From NCBI GenBank assembly GCA_946405625.1, contig CAMJHQ010000003.1, positions 84,273-148,272 of the forward strand: DNA of 64,000 bases, written 5' to 3'. The notes under the pieces are model-generated. The model saw only the letters and a list, made by a program, of their open reading frames with translations, made no database searches and was not told the origin of the DNA. The position numbers and the translations under genes are program-made. Below are positions 46,401 to 54,055 of this stretch, one piece after another. Numbering within the stretch: the first letter of the stretch is position 1; each line of letters starts with the position of its first letter. The stretch comes from an uncultured Lachnospiraceae bacterium. GTDB lineage: Bacteria; Bacillota; Clostridia; Lachnospirales; Lachnospiraceae.

Positions 46401-47033
46401 ATAATAAAATCTATATTTTCCATCTACCAAAGTCCAGCCGATATTATTTGAACCTGCATTCTTGTCTTCATCATTAGTTACAACAGGTTTACTATCATCA
46501 GAAAGCTTTTCAACTGTTTCAGCATCTTTAGGATTTATTTTCTCAGAATCATAAATATCAGATTTCTTATCCTGTTCTGCTACATCAGATATCTCTTCTT
46601 TAACATCTTGAGAATCAGCAATATCAGATATAACTTTCTCCTCATTATCTGTATCTGATATTGTCTCTTCTACGTCAACAGTTTCAGAATTTTCTGCATC
46701 CGATTCCACTTCTTCAGAATCATTATCCTCAGATACATTCTCTTCGGATTCATTTTCCTCAGAAGTAAACTCATCAGATGATTTTTCTTCCGTATCTGTA
46801 GATACTTCATCAACTAAATCATCAGTTTCAGAAAGCGTATCAGAATAATTATCCGAATCGGAAATATCTGTCATTTCATCATCTGAATAATCAGCATCTT
46901 CTGTATCTTCCGAAACCACAGTTTCCGTATCAGAAACCAGCTCATCGGCATGAACGGCCTTTGCGCCGGAAATCCCCCCGGAAATCATAAGTGCCATCAG
47001 CGAAACCAACCAAGGGCTTGCATGTTTCCTCAT
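43473..47033 (-). CDS. Secreted protein of cell wall/choline-binding-type repeats
   Basis: The 1186-residue protein has a signal peptide ending near VHADE, an acidic Ser/Asp/Glu/Thr-rich region (about 32-195), and then some thirty tandem CW_binding_1-type repeats of about 20 residues, such as GWKVIDGDTYYFLDSGRAAQ and GWKTIDGKKYYVFEDGSIVT. I see no catalytic domain, sortase motif or second membrane segment. Such repeats bind choline on teichoic acids in streptococci or glucans in glucosyltransferases; here the ligand is unknown. It is probably a surface adhesin or scaffold. GAGGAGG precedes the ATG. Confidence 0.88.
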   Translation of the reverse strand: MRKHASPWLVSLMALMISGGISGAKAVHADELVSDTETVVSEDTEDADYSDDEMTDISDSDNYSDTLSETDDLVDEVSTDTEEKSSDEFTSEENESEENVSEDNDSEEVESDAENSETVDVEETISDTDNEEKVISDIADSQDVKEEISDVAEQDKKSDIYDSEKINPKDAETVEKLSDDSKPVVTNDEDKNAGSNNIGWTLVDGKYRFYYGSGAWDYYISDSVYLNGNMYYFDSDGYMVTGWKVIDGDTYYFLDSGRAAQGWKKIDGNYYFFGFDSVDGEGNHSVTDYSMRKECVYSINDTAYFFDDNGIMKTGWFKSQYNDWYHADNSGKLDSGWKNIDNIDYFFGYTIPAENNTYLLDGFYMNTYEHNIYGDDYYFSPSGALMRGWINVLGDGSVYYHSDKDGKLETGWKKIDNNWYHFGYEYKDENGKWVPSGYEMNKGDVYTIAEKSYMFNKSGQMLTGWINNGEYTYWDGMKVIDWYYADTSGVLQSGWTKVGDKTYFFGYVNNYYDGTYDVSGFPINYGSLLIGKYNYYFGKDGALKEKGWIETKLYDAKTLNHSSSMWYYAKKDGILAQGWCQIDGKWYFFGNQSSNSSGEYIWGNDLKTDNILTYKGKNYYLDKDGVLQTGFYYRRYIEYFMPCYSEPDGSIVSGWKTIDGKKYYVFEDGSIVTGFHIFDGYNYFFGDKGDMKTGWVKFSSPGEDKWGYFEKDGKGANGWKTIGGKTYYFSNGITYQGINLVDSKYYYFDENGALVTGKAGWYTYNDPRYSYDCFVYNDGTVKTEFMTAGDVTYGIRSDGYLIKNGTGIDYKTGKIYLFDENGRMVKKNKAGWVSGKSEEYDENGQPYFELVWYYMFEDNTVAIKQFLEINGATYGFNIMGHMMTNTTVNDLYNPKTHTSRDAIFGSDGKEITKEGWNHLGADWYYVEDGKIIEYDKRTINGSDYIFDEYGRMISDDIFMFYDGMCYIADKNGKVKLAPKGWHQLKMSPYYPAKIWYYFDHDGIYTGSTGLVTIGKGTYYINPKGNVSTGVRAVGSYGYVFGPNGNLSSGWTKATDGSWLYANDDGTAYNGILNQNGKQYIISDGELVYAGYDAYNKLLVSNSDGSVRTEPGFFERTVYYYDYYFGDKRVDTVISYVDEKGHGMEAGWHVIDGDTYYFRNGNVLTGEQSINYEKFVFDDKGRLISNK

Positions 47034-47212
47034 AAAATAATACCTCCTCTTTATTATTTTAATTATATTTCAATAATATAACATATTAATTATATAGATT
47101 TAATTAATTGCATTTCAACTGTAATTCAGATGATTTTTATAAATTAATATAAGCGAAAAATCTTTTGTAAAAAAATAAAAAAAAGCATGTTTGAAAAAAA
47201 TAAAAAAAGTTA

Positions 47213-47241
47213 TTGACAAAAAAATTAACTCGTGTTATCTT
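47213..47241 (+). promoter_or_regulatory. Promoter of the Q-rich membrane protein gene
   Basis: TTGACA, a 17-base spacer and TATCTT on the plus strand. The region to its left (47034-47212) is extremely AT-rich with A-tracts and includes the upstream sequence of the divergent repeat-protein gene, whose own promoter I could not assign. Confidence 0.7.
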
Positions 47242-47244
47242 TTT

Positions 47245-47285
47245 ATCACAATGATATTATCTAAATGATAAGATGTAATTGTGAT
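47245..47285 (+). promoter_or_regulatory. Two-tier inverted repeat at the transcript start
   Basis: ATCACAAT and ATTGTGAT are the outer arms and TTATC/GATAA the inner arms, starting four bases after the -10 box. It is either a 5'-end stabilising hairpin or an operator for a repressor. Confidence 0.5.
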
Positions 47286-47303
47286 GAGAAGGAGGATAAA
47301 AAA

Positions 47304-48404
47304 ATGTCACAAAATAACAACTACAATAATCTGGGTTCAAATTCTTACGGTCAGCAGCCTCAATACGGCCAGCAGCCAACGTATAATCAGCAGCAGGCAT
47401 ATAATCAGCAGATGACTTATAACCAGCAGCCACAATACGGTCAGCAGCCAACGTACAGACCTCAGCAGCCTGTAAGACCTGCTCAGCCAAGCGGCGGAAA
47501 CAACTATAAAATGCCACTTATAATCGGAGGAATAGTTGCCGGTGTTATCATTGTTTGTCTTGTAGTAGTTTTAATACTTGAACATAACAAGAATAACAGT
47601 TCAACTACTGCTTCTGCAGAACCATCAACAAAAACAGCAACCGAAGCAAAAACCGAAGCTCGTAAAGAAGTTACAACTGAAGAATTTACTTGGGAAGACA
47701 CTGAAGCTGCAACCGAGGCACCAACTGAAGCGAAAACCGAAGCTGCTACTGAAGCTGTTACGGAAGCAACAACCGTAGCCGTAACCGAAGCTGCTACAGA
47801 AGCTCCAACAGAAGCAACAACCGAAGCTACTGATGCATCTGTCACTCCTGCACCAAGCAGCACTTCTACAGTAGCCGGACTTTCAGATGATATTTACTCA
47901 GAACAGATTGCAATAAACGGAACTGTATATCACTTACCATTTGATTATTCAAATATAAGCAATGATTATACATTTGATATGGCTGATTACGGTCATGATG
48001 ATAATTACACATTAAATCCTCAGGATAAGGTAACATCAACAATAGATTTAAAGAATCCAAATATGGATAAAGATGTTGATTTCTATGTAGGATTTATGAA
48101 TACATCAAATGAACCTAAGAAGATCAAGGAAACAAGCATCTGGGCTGTTGATTTCGATATAACATGGGCAGATTCAACCGATTATCCTGAAGTTGTATTA
48201 CCAAAGGGAATCACATGGGGAAGTACTCTGGCAGAAGTAAAAGCTGCATATGGTGAACCAACCGATGATCCATACTATGCTGAAAGCCTTGGATATTGGG
48301 AATATACATATGAAGATGATGATTATGATTATAGTTTAAGTCTTATTATTTATGAAGATAAGGGAGTTACAGAAATATCAGTAAAGAGTTATAAAGCTGA
48401 TTAA
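47304..48404 (+). CDS. Q/N-rich single-pass membrane protein with Thr-Glu-Ala stalk
   Basis: The 366-residue protein has four parts: a cytoplasmic N-terminus rich in Gln, Asn, Tyr and Pro (repeats like YGQQPTYNQQ, residues 1-65), a membrane segment (MPLIIGGIVAGVIIVCLVVVLIL), a Thr/Glu/Ala repeat stalk (EAATEAPTEAKTEAATEA, about 100-195) and an outside C-terminal domain of about 165 residues. The N-terminus resembles prion-like low-complexity domains. The ATG at 47304 follows GAAGGAGG. The track start is earlier and has no site. Function is unknown. Confidence 0.85.
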   Translation: MSQNNNYNNLGSNSYGQQPQYGQQPTYNQQQAYNQQMTYNQQPQYGQQPTYRPQQPVRPAQPSGGNNYKMPLIIGGIVAGVIIVCLVVVLILEHNKNNSSTTASAEPSTKTATEAKTEARKEVTTEEFTWEDTEAATEAPTEAKTEAATEAVTEATTVAVTEAATEAPTEATTEATDASVTPAPSSTSTVAGLSDDIYSEQIAINGTVYHLPFDYSNISNDYTFDMADYGHDDNYTLNPQDKVTSTIDLKNPNMDKDVDFYVGFMNTSNEPKKIKETSIWAVDFDITWADSTDYPEVVLPKGITWGSTLAEVKAAYGEPTDDPYYAESLGYWEYTYEDDDYDYSLSLIIYEDKGVTEISVKSYKAD

Positions 48405-48424
48405 TAACTACTCTTCCACAATAT

Positions 48425-48468
48425 AAAAAATGGGGCAGCCACATAAAAAGTGACTGTCCCATTTTTTT
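48425..48468. terminator. Bidirectional terminator
   Basis: AAAAAATGGGGCAGCCAC and GTGACTGTCCCATTTTTTT form a long stem with A and T runs on both sides. It ends the plus-strand membrane protein gene and the convergent 134-aa gene. Confidence 0.93.
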
Positions 48469-48470
48469 AA

Positions 48471-48875
48471 CTAATTATTCAAATATTTTCCCGTTAACGA
48501 ATTCTTTAAATTGTTGATAGCTTTCTTTGCGGTATGCTGGTTTATAAGTCCTTCCTTAGCATATGACGCGACAGATATAAATTCACCGGTAATGGATATA
48601 ACGAGAAGTGCTATATTTAAATCAGCAAAACCTGCTCCAACTCTGGCAATAATTTCACTCTTCGCTTCTCTATCCTCTACAACCTCACCGATTCTTGTAA
48701 GAGCATCTCTGAGTAAACCATAACTTAGTCCCTCAACATGAAAAATATCAAATTCAATCTCCGTCTTTAACTTGGAAGAAACCTTCGATAAACTGCCTTT
48801 GAACATTCGTCCATTGTTAGATGTCAAGTAATCCAAAGAATTGATAAGATCCTGTTCAATCTGTTCTCTCGTCAT
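48471..48875 (-). CDS. Hypothetical protein, 134 residues
   Basis: The protein is helical and mostly soluble. It starts MTREQIEQDLINSLDYLTSNN and has a hydrophobic stretch with a glycine-rich start (IARVGAGFADLNIALLVISITGEFISV) that could be a buried helix or a membrane-associated segment. GGGGGG precedes the ATG. It is convergent with the Q-rich membrane gene and shares its terminator. No family is recognised. Confidence 0.65.
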   Translation of the reverse strand: MTREQIEQDLINSLDYLTSNNGRMFKGSLSKVSSKLKTEIEFDIFHVEGLSYGLLRDALTRIGEVVEDREAKSEIIARVGAGFADLNIALLVISITGEFISVASYAKEGLINQHTAKKAINNLKNSLTGKYLNN

Positions 48876-48990
48876 ATAATTGCCCCCCTGTAGTAACTGT
48901 TTTCAGTAAAATTATATTCGAAAATCCCTTTAACCATTTCCCCAAATGACACTTGTCGCTGATAAATCAAATAGAAATACCGAGTAACTT

Positions 48991-49917
48991 CTACTCAAGT
49001 TCAAGTTTTTCACCAGGTCTGAGAATGATCTTCCCCGGACCGTCAAAACTTTCTGCAGCTGTTATATCGAAGCCCTCCTCATTACTTGAAGGTTCCATAT
49101 GATACGGAATGGTATGCTTCGCATTTATAACTTTCGCGCACTCTGAAGCTTCTGTAACATCCATATTATATACACCATCACAACAGATAAATGCATAATC
49201 AAGCTTCCTGTCTGCAAGATCAGTCATGGTCGGTGTAGTTGATGTATCTCCGGAAAAATATACCGTAATACCATCTGAAAAAGTGAGTATAAATCCTACG
49301 CAATTTGAAGCATCATGATTCTTGTTATATCCAGCCTCGACTGCTTCAACCTTGACATAACCAAGATCAAAGCTTTGATGTTCACCACCTTGAAGAGCTT
49401 CAATCCATTTAATAGTACTGCAGTCAGGATTTCTTGATGTTATAAGATTATCCTGTGTATGATCATAATGATCATGTGTCATAAGAATAAGATCAGCCGG
49501 AAGGTCATATCCTTCGCCTCTGAAAGGATCAATATATATTACCTTTCCTTCTTTAGTTACGATTCTTACACTCGCGTGTCCCTGATACAATAATTCAGAC
49601 TGCATTTCGTCCCCCTTATTAGTCTCATTTGATAAATCTTGAGTCGTTTCCTCTTTTGTCAGTATGTCATCCGGATCCGTCGTATCTTCTTTTGTTACAG
49701 AAGTTTCTTCGATAGAATTCGACGTTTCATCTACCGTTTGTGAATCATTATCATCCGATAAATCATCTGAAGACTCCGTTTCTGTAACGAACTCGGTTTC
49801 TTCAAGTTTTGCGGCTGTTTCAGAACTAATATCATCTTTCTTATTATCATTACCTGAACATCCCTGAACAGTAAATATCACAAATATAGATAATAATATG
49901 ATTTTTAATATTTTCAT
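48991..49917 (-). CDS. Metallo-beta-lactamase-fold lipoprotein (UlaG/UPF0173-like)
   Basis: After a lipoprotein signal peptide (MKILKIILLSIFVIFTVQGC) comes a Ser/Thr/Asp/Glu-rich spacer (about 22-115). A metal-dependent hydrolase of the beta-lactamase superfamily follows, with THDHYDHTQDN, VGFILTFSDGITVYFSGDTSTT and HTIPYHMEPS. It would be anchored on the outer face of the membrane. The substrate is unknown; relatives cleave phosphodiester or lactone bonds. The ATG at 49915-49917 follows AGGTG. The track start is 31 codons earlier. Confidence 0.85.
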   Translation of the reverse strand: MKILKIILLSIFVIFTVQGCSGNDNKKDDISSETAAKLEETEFVTETESSDDLSDDNDSQTVDETSNSIEETSVTKEDTTDPDDILTKEETTQDLSNETNKGDEMQSELLYQGHASVRIVTKEGKVIYIDPFRGEGYDLPADLILMTHDHYDHTQDNLITSRNPDCSTIKWIEALQGGEHQSFDLGYVKVEAVEAGYNKNHDASNCVGFILTFSDGITVYFSGDTSTTPTMTDLADRKLDYAFICCDGVYNMDVTEASECAKVINAKHTIPYHMEPSSNEEGFDITAAESFDGPGKIILRPGEKLELE

Positions 49918-49950
49918 TTTAACACCTGTTAAGACTTGAGGAATAAATAA

Positions 49951-50027
49951 ATTTACCGTAAGGCCATCATCCCTTTTTAAACTAATAATTCTCGCAATAT
50001 AAAATAACAAATGGCTCTTTGGTAAAT
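49951..50027 (-). promoter_or_regulatory. Structured leader of the lipoprotein gene
   Basis: ATTTACC/GGTAAAT and GCCAT/ATGGC arms pair across a 43-base loop, giving a 17-position stem with a few mismatches, just upstream of the start codon on the minus strand. No known riboswitch family is recognised. Confidence 0.35.
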
Positions 50028-50084
50028 ATACTTAAATATTATAACATAAATATGATAATGAAATTGTTAATTAATTATAAAAAA

Positions 50085-50120
50085 TTGTATGGTGTCAGAA
50101 GCATATCTGACACCATACAA
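50085..50120 (-). terminator. Terminator of the 151-aa gene
   Basis: TTGTATGGTGTCAGA and TCTGACACCATACAA form a perfect 15-bp stem with a six-base loop, followed on the minus strand by TTTTTTATAATT. Confidence 0.93.
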
Positions 50121-50145
50121 AATTAGAATCAAACAAAAAATTGAA

Positions 50146-50601
50146 TTATACAGCATTTCCATTAACTGTAAATGTAATATGCGGAGCATTTCTTCTGATA
50201 AGCTTTATAATATCATCAGAATTCTGACCACCTCTTACATCAAAAGAGGAAAATTTGTATTCCTTCAACTGCTTCTTAGAAGGAGTTAAATACTGCCCCT
50301 TCATCGTTTTACCATTTCGATCCTGAATAGAAAACTGTCTTGTAACAATCTTAAGATCGGAAAAAGATATACGTCCGATATCATCAAGTTTCCATACCTT
50401 AAACCCTGCAACCGACCCCGACGAAAGATTGTAGATCAACTCCCTGTTTTTTGTGATAGTAAAATCTGCATACTTATCTTTTGCCTGATGTTTTGCATAA
50501 AACTGTGCCAAGAACTTCTTGTTTGTATTTTTGTCAGCAAAAATACAAGCTGCAACTGCAATAAAAATTACTGCTACAATAGTAATTCCAATTAGTGACA
50601 T
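50146..50601 (-). CDS. Membrane-anchored hypothetical protein, 151 residues
   Basis: There is one N-terminal membrane segment (LIGITIVAVIFIAVAACIF) followed by a basic beta-rich domain of about 125 residues (FKVWKLDDIGRISFSDLKIV, FSSFDVRGGQNSDDIIKLIRR). The last strand is APHITFTVNG. It is 32 bases downstream of the zinc-ribbon gene and probably in one operon with it. No family is recognised. Confidence 0.65.
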   Translation of the reverse strand: MSLIGITIVAVIFIAVAACIFADKNTNKKFLAQFYAKHQAKDKYADFTITKNRELIYNLSSGSVAGFKVWKLDDIGRISFSDLKIVTRQFSIQDRNGKTMKGQYLTPSKKQLKEYKFSSFDVRGGQNSDDIIKLIRRNAPHITFTVNGNAV

Positions 50602-50633
50602 AGTGTTTTAACCTCCCCACATATTAATAACAC

Positions 50634-51194
50634 TTAATATTTTAGCTTCTTCCCACATATGGCGCAGAAGCTTGTTCCTGTTGTCGGTGTTCCACATCCC
50701 GGACAAAACTTTGGATAACCGCTTTCTGTTTTATCGTCCAATGCTGATCTATGAACCGTTGTGTGCGCCGGTGTTGGCCTCTTCCAATTCTTCACATCTT
50801 CGTCATTAGCCATTACATTTTCCAGATCCAGCATATTAACAGTTGTAAGGTTATCATCATTCGGCTTAATTGAATTAATCTGGAAATCCATAACCTGAAA
50901 TCCCTTATTCATAAGCTCGCTTACACATGCCATCTGAAGTGCCGGTGCCTCGTTCATAAGCTTTTTCATAGCAATCCCCTTATTGCTGCACTTCTGAAGT
51001 TCCTGTGTTAATACTAATTTTATTATTGTCTTCACATAATCGGCTGCCCGCTCATCGCCCTCGTTCCAATTTGACGATGAAACTTCTGTTTTGCCGCATA
51101 TTACAAGGAATACTCCCGAAAAAGTTCTGTCATAATAAACTGCGCTTTCGGAAAAATCCACCTTGATCGGTAATAATAAATCATTCTGTCCCAT
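50634..51194 (-). CDS. Possible SPFH-like domain with C-terminal zinc ribbon
   Basis: The 186-residue protein ends in a zinc ribbon (FCPGCGTPTTGTSFCAICGKKL). The preceding helical and beta part (YVKTIIKLVLTQELQKC... ACVSELMNKGFQVMDFQINSIKP) resembles the end of SPFH/band 7 domains, including the typical oligomer-forming helix, but is short and has no membrane anchor. The start is between ATGs at 51204 and 51194; I favour the second, 11 bases after GGGGG. It probably works with the downstream membrane protein. Confidence 0.5.
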   Translation of the reverse strand: MGQNDLLLPIKVDFSESAVYYDRTFSGVFLVICGKTEVSSSNWNEGDERAADYVKTIIKLVLTQELQKCSNKGIAMKKLMNEAPALQMACVSELMNKGFQVMDFQINSIKPNDDNLTTVNMLDLENVMANDEDVKNWKRPTPAHTTVHRSALDDKTESGYPKFCPGCGTPTTGTSFCAICGKKLKY

Positions 51195-51514
51195 AAAATA
51201 CATATCCCCCTTATAAGCGTATTGTATTATCACGTTCTGACACAGAATTAATTATATCATTTTTTTAATATTATATACACATTTTTAATATATTTAATTA
51301 TTTATAAACGTTTATAAAACTTTATATCCAGCTTCGATTATAACAATGAAAAAAATATGAAACTACTACTTAATTCCAACTTTTTCCATGGTAAATTTCA
51401 GTTTTTTTATACATATTGCAAAAATCAGCATTTAATTTTTAGAAAAAATGACATAAATTGAACTTGTATTATAATACATTATATAAAGTTATAAATCAAC
51501 CATTTTAATATGAT
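51195..51514. other. AT-rich intergenic region without a gene
   Basis: This 320-base stretch has long A/T runs and no good ORF or strong hairpin. A TATAAT-like box (minus strand, about 51251-51256) may be the -10 of the zinc-ribbon gene, but no matching -35 box is convincing. Confidence 0.5.
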
Positions 51515-52084
51515 TTATATCCACTCAACTGTTCCTGTCTCTATATCATATACTGCACCAAGAACATCCAGGTCTCCGTCTTCAATATCCGGATGATCAT
51601 GAAATGCATTTTTGATCATATCAACTCCATGACGAACGTTTAAAACCGTTGCTTTATAATCATCCTTCTCTGTGCCTATTGCTTCGGTAATATCTTCAAT
51701 TATATATTTGATAAACTTATCTGTAGCCTCATGATCAGTATTCTGCGCCGCTGATATTGCTCCGCATTTCGTATGACCAAGCATAACAATTACATTTGCA
51801 TCCAAATGTGAAAAAGCATATTCAATACTTCCAAGCTGATGTTTATCAATAACATTTCCTGCAACACGGATTACAAAGAGCTCTCCTATCCCTGCTGAAA
51901 AAATAGCATCCGGGATAACTCTTGAATCCGAACAGGTTATCACAATCGCATATGGATGCTGACCGTCCCTGGCCGTCTTTATTCGGATAGGAAGTGATAC
52001 ATCACCTACATTTCGTCCCTCACGAACATATAATTCATTTCCTTCTTTAAGCCTTTCTAAAACTTTTTCATTTTCTTTATTCAT
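51515..52084 (-). CDS. Beta-carbonic anhydrase
   Basis: The 189-residue enzyme interconverts CO2 and bicarbonate. The zinc-site motifs are ITCSDSRVIPDAIF (Cys and the Asp-Arg dyad) and MLGHTKCGAISA (His and Cys), with VIRVAGNV between them. The ATG at 52082-52084 follows AGGGGGC. The track start is a TTG. It is monocistronic by position, downstream of the GGDEF gene after a terminator. Confidence 0.93.
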   Translation of the reverse strand: MNKENEKVLERLKEGNELYVREGRNVGDVSLPIRIKTARDGQHPYAIVITCSDSRVIPDAIFSAGIGELFVIRVAGNVIDKHQLGSIEYAFSHLDANVIVMLGHTKCGAISAAQNTDHEATDKFIKYIIEDITEAIGTEKDDYKATVLNVRHGVDMIKNAFHDHPDIEDGDLDVLGAVYDIETGTVEWI

Positions 52085-52134
52085 AATGCCCCCTAACAAT
52101 TAAGTATAAATCATATTACCTGTTCCATTATAAA

Positions 52135-52171
52135 ATGCCGAAACTGCTATAATCAATAACAATTTCGGCAT
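52135..52171 (-). terminator. Terminator of the PAS/GGDEF gene
   Basis: ATGCCGAAA and TTTCGGCAT form a perfect 9-bp stem with a 19-base loop, followed by TTTATAATGG on the minus strand. It lies about 50 bases after the gene. Confidence 0.7.
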
Positions 52172-52219
52172 CAAAATCAGTTTACATAAAATTGAATTGT
52201 TGTTTATGTGATAAAGGTA

Positions 52220-53527
52220 TCAGAGTATTGTAACCATATTTCTTCCGATCTGTTTGGATGCATACATTGCTTTATCAAGTCTGTTAAATGCATCACTGAA
52301 AGTATCATCTGCTTTAAGCTCGGTCACACCGATTGAACATGTAATATGTCCGATTTCAGGGAATTCATATTCTTCAACATTCTTACGGATCTGTTCTGCC
52401 ATACCAAAGAATGTATCACCATTCTTTCCATAGCATACTATAACGAATTCCTCACCACCCCAACGACCGACTGCAGCTTTTTCCTCTATCATAAATTTCT
52501 TAATGATAGATGTGAATTGCTTAAGAACACTATCTCCTGCAGAATGTCCATAGGTATCATTTACCTTCTTAAAGTAATCAAGATCAAGCATCATAAGTGA
52601 TATCGGTTCATCCGTCTTGCTGCGAATGTTGATCGCATTATAGAGTTCAGTCTCAATACCGCCATGATTATATATACCTGTAAGTGAATCAGTAAGAGCA
52701 AGCTCTTCATACTTTTTAAGAGTAGAAAGAAGTTCAACTGAATTCTCATGAATATTCTGTACCATGAAGACAAATCTGTAATCATCTTCATTATTTGTCT
52801 CTGCACGGCTGAAAATAAGCTTAACCCAAATATACTTTCCTTCAAGATTCTGCATCATACAGTCGAAGGATGATGTTCTGCCCGGAGTAAAATTCTTTTT
52901 AAGATATTCCGGATCCGTACGACGAAGGAACTGCTCCTGATCCTCAGGCCAGATCATATTAACGATCATCATTCTCCATTCAGAATACTTGATATTGGAA
53001 TAAACCGTATCATCAGATATCTCTGTAATACTTAAACTGCTTGTAGTATCATGAACAATGTCAATATACATAGAGAAAAGAAATGTATTCTGAATAGTAT
53101 TTACCTTTTTAGCTGTTGAATACTCTTCTTCATATTCATTCTCATCGAGTTCATCCATGACAAACAAATATTTCTTAGGATTTCCAAGAGGATAAACCAA
53201 CAGCTGAATCAGATTCGGCCGAAGTCTTCCTTCAACCATTATCTTCAATCGGCGGCTGTATTTACCTTTAAACTCACCATAAGATGAAACAAATACATGA
53301 TAATCCTTAGTAATCTTCTCATTAGAATCACTGAAATGGAACCACAGTTTTTCAATAAGATCATGATAACTTCCGGTTTCACCGAGAAAAGTTGTGAAAA
53401 TCCCTTTTCTGATTATCGACTTATACTGATATTTTTCAGAATCAACTATAACAACTGCATCCAGATTCTCCTGAAGTAAAACAGGAATATCATCGATAGT
53501 ATACTCTTCCAATACCTTATCCACCAT
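52220..53527 (-). CDS. Soluble PAS-like/GGDEF diguanylate cyclase
   Basis: The 435-residue protein has two likely sensory domains (about 1-130 and 140-270, the second with a PAS-like C-terminal strand pattern YIWVKLIFSRAETNNEDDYRFVFMVQNIHE). A GGDEF domain with DLDYFKKVNDTYGHSAGD and the intact RWGGEEFVIVC active site follows. It has no membrane segment. The ATG at 53525-53527 lies eight bases after GGGG. It should produce c-di-GMP. It lies 254 bases downstream of a c-di-GMP riboswitch-controlled gene. Confidence 0.9.
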   Translation of the reverse strand: MVDKVLEEYTIDDIPVLLQENLDAVVIVDSEKYQYKSIIRKGIFTTFLGETGSYHDLIEKLWFHFSDSNEKITKDYHVFVSSYGEFKGKYSRRLKIMVEGRLRPNLIQLLVYPLGNPKKYLFVMDELDENEYEEEYSTAKKVNTIQNTFLFSMYIDIVHDTTSSLSITEISDDTVYSNIKYSEWRMMIVNMIWPEDQEQFLRRTDPEYLKKNFTPGRTSSFDCMMQNLEGKYIWVKLIFSRAETNNEDDYRFVFMVQNIHENSVELLSTLKKYEELALTDSLTGIYNHGGIETELYNAINIRSKTDEPISLMMLDLDYFKKVNDTYGHSAGDSVLKQFTSIIKKFMIEEKAAVGRWGGEEFVIVCYGKNGDTFFGMAEQIRKNVEEYEFPEIGHITCSIGVTELKADDTFSDAFNRLDKAMYASKQIGRNMVTIL

Positions 53528-53718
53528 GCATATCACCCCTATTTCAATTTTTTGTTAAGCTATACCTCTGAATATAAGAATTCATAATATGATTTTATTA
53601 CAATGTTTGACATACATCAAGTATTACATAAGCCAATTTATATTAAAATTCTGACATTTATAAACATATTTTTGTCAATAAAATAAGCAAATTCTTATAT
53701 TTGAAAATGCGTAAAATA

Positions 53719-53757
53719 CAGCCCTCATCTCTGATAATAATTCAGTGACGAGAGCTG
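53719..53757 (-). terminator. Terminator after the riboswitch-controlled gene
   Basis: CAGCTCTCGTCACTGA pairs with TCAGAGATGAGGGCTG (a few mismatches, 10-base loop), followed by TATTTTACG on the minus strand. Confidence 0.75.
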
Positions 53758-53780
53758 AATTTCAAATTATATTTATATAA

Positions 53781-53960
53781 CTATGCGGTTATCTGTTTTG
53801 TCTGAGTTCCGGTAGATCTGATCATAAACTCTTTCAGATTATTAGCCTTTCTCCTATTTCTCTCATAGCAGCTTGGGCAACCGCAATTTTCGAAACTGAC
53901 ATCCTTATCGTATGCTTTTCCACAAATAGGACATACCTTCCAAATACTCTCTTTCATCAT
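53781..53960 (-). CDS. Riboswitch-controlled small zinc-ribbon protein
   Basis: The 59-residue protein (starting MMKESIWKVCPICGKAYDKDV) has two CxxC-like pairs, CPICG and CGCPSC, so it should bind one zinc ion. A basic segment (YERNRRKANNLKEFMIRS) follows, compatible with nucleic-acid or protein binding. The track adds three codons by using a GTG inside the site. The ATG at 53958-53960 lies eight bases after GGAGG. It is the only gene directly under the c-di-GMP riboswitch. No family is recognised. Confidence 0.8.
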   Translation of the reverse strand: MMKESIWKVCPICGKAYDKDVSFENCGCPSCYERNRRKANNLKEFMIRSTGTQTKQITA

Positions 53961-54006
53961 ATCATCCACCTCCTGATTTCATAATCTACTTTGTACCAAC
54001 AAGTAT

Positions 54007-54038
54007 AAAAAAAGCATTTACGTATAACGCAAATGCTT
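54007..54038 (-). terminator. Riboswitch expression-platform terminator
   Basis: AAGCATTTGCG and CGTAAATGCTT form an 11-bp stem with a five-base loop (TTATA) followed by seven Ts. Its 5' arm contains TTTGCGTT, which is complementary to GACGCAAA of the aptamer core. Confidence 0.92.
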
Positions 54039-54055
54039 AGAAAATCAAAATAAAT

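Noticed and set aside
43473-47033. Choline-binding autolysin or clostridial glucosylating toxin
   Set aside because: The repeats match, but no amidase, glucosaminidase or glucosyltransferase domain is visible anywhere in the protein.
47504-47863. 119-aa minus-strand ORF with AS-rich repeats
   Set aside because: It is the antisense of the Thr-Glu-Ala repeat stalk of the Q-rich membrane protein.
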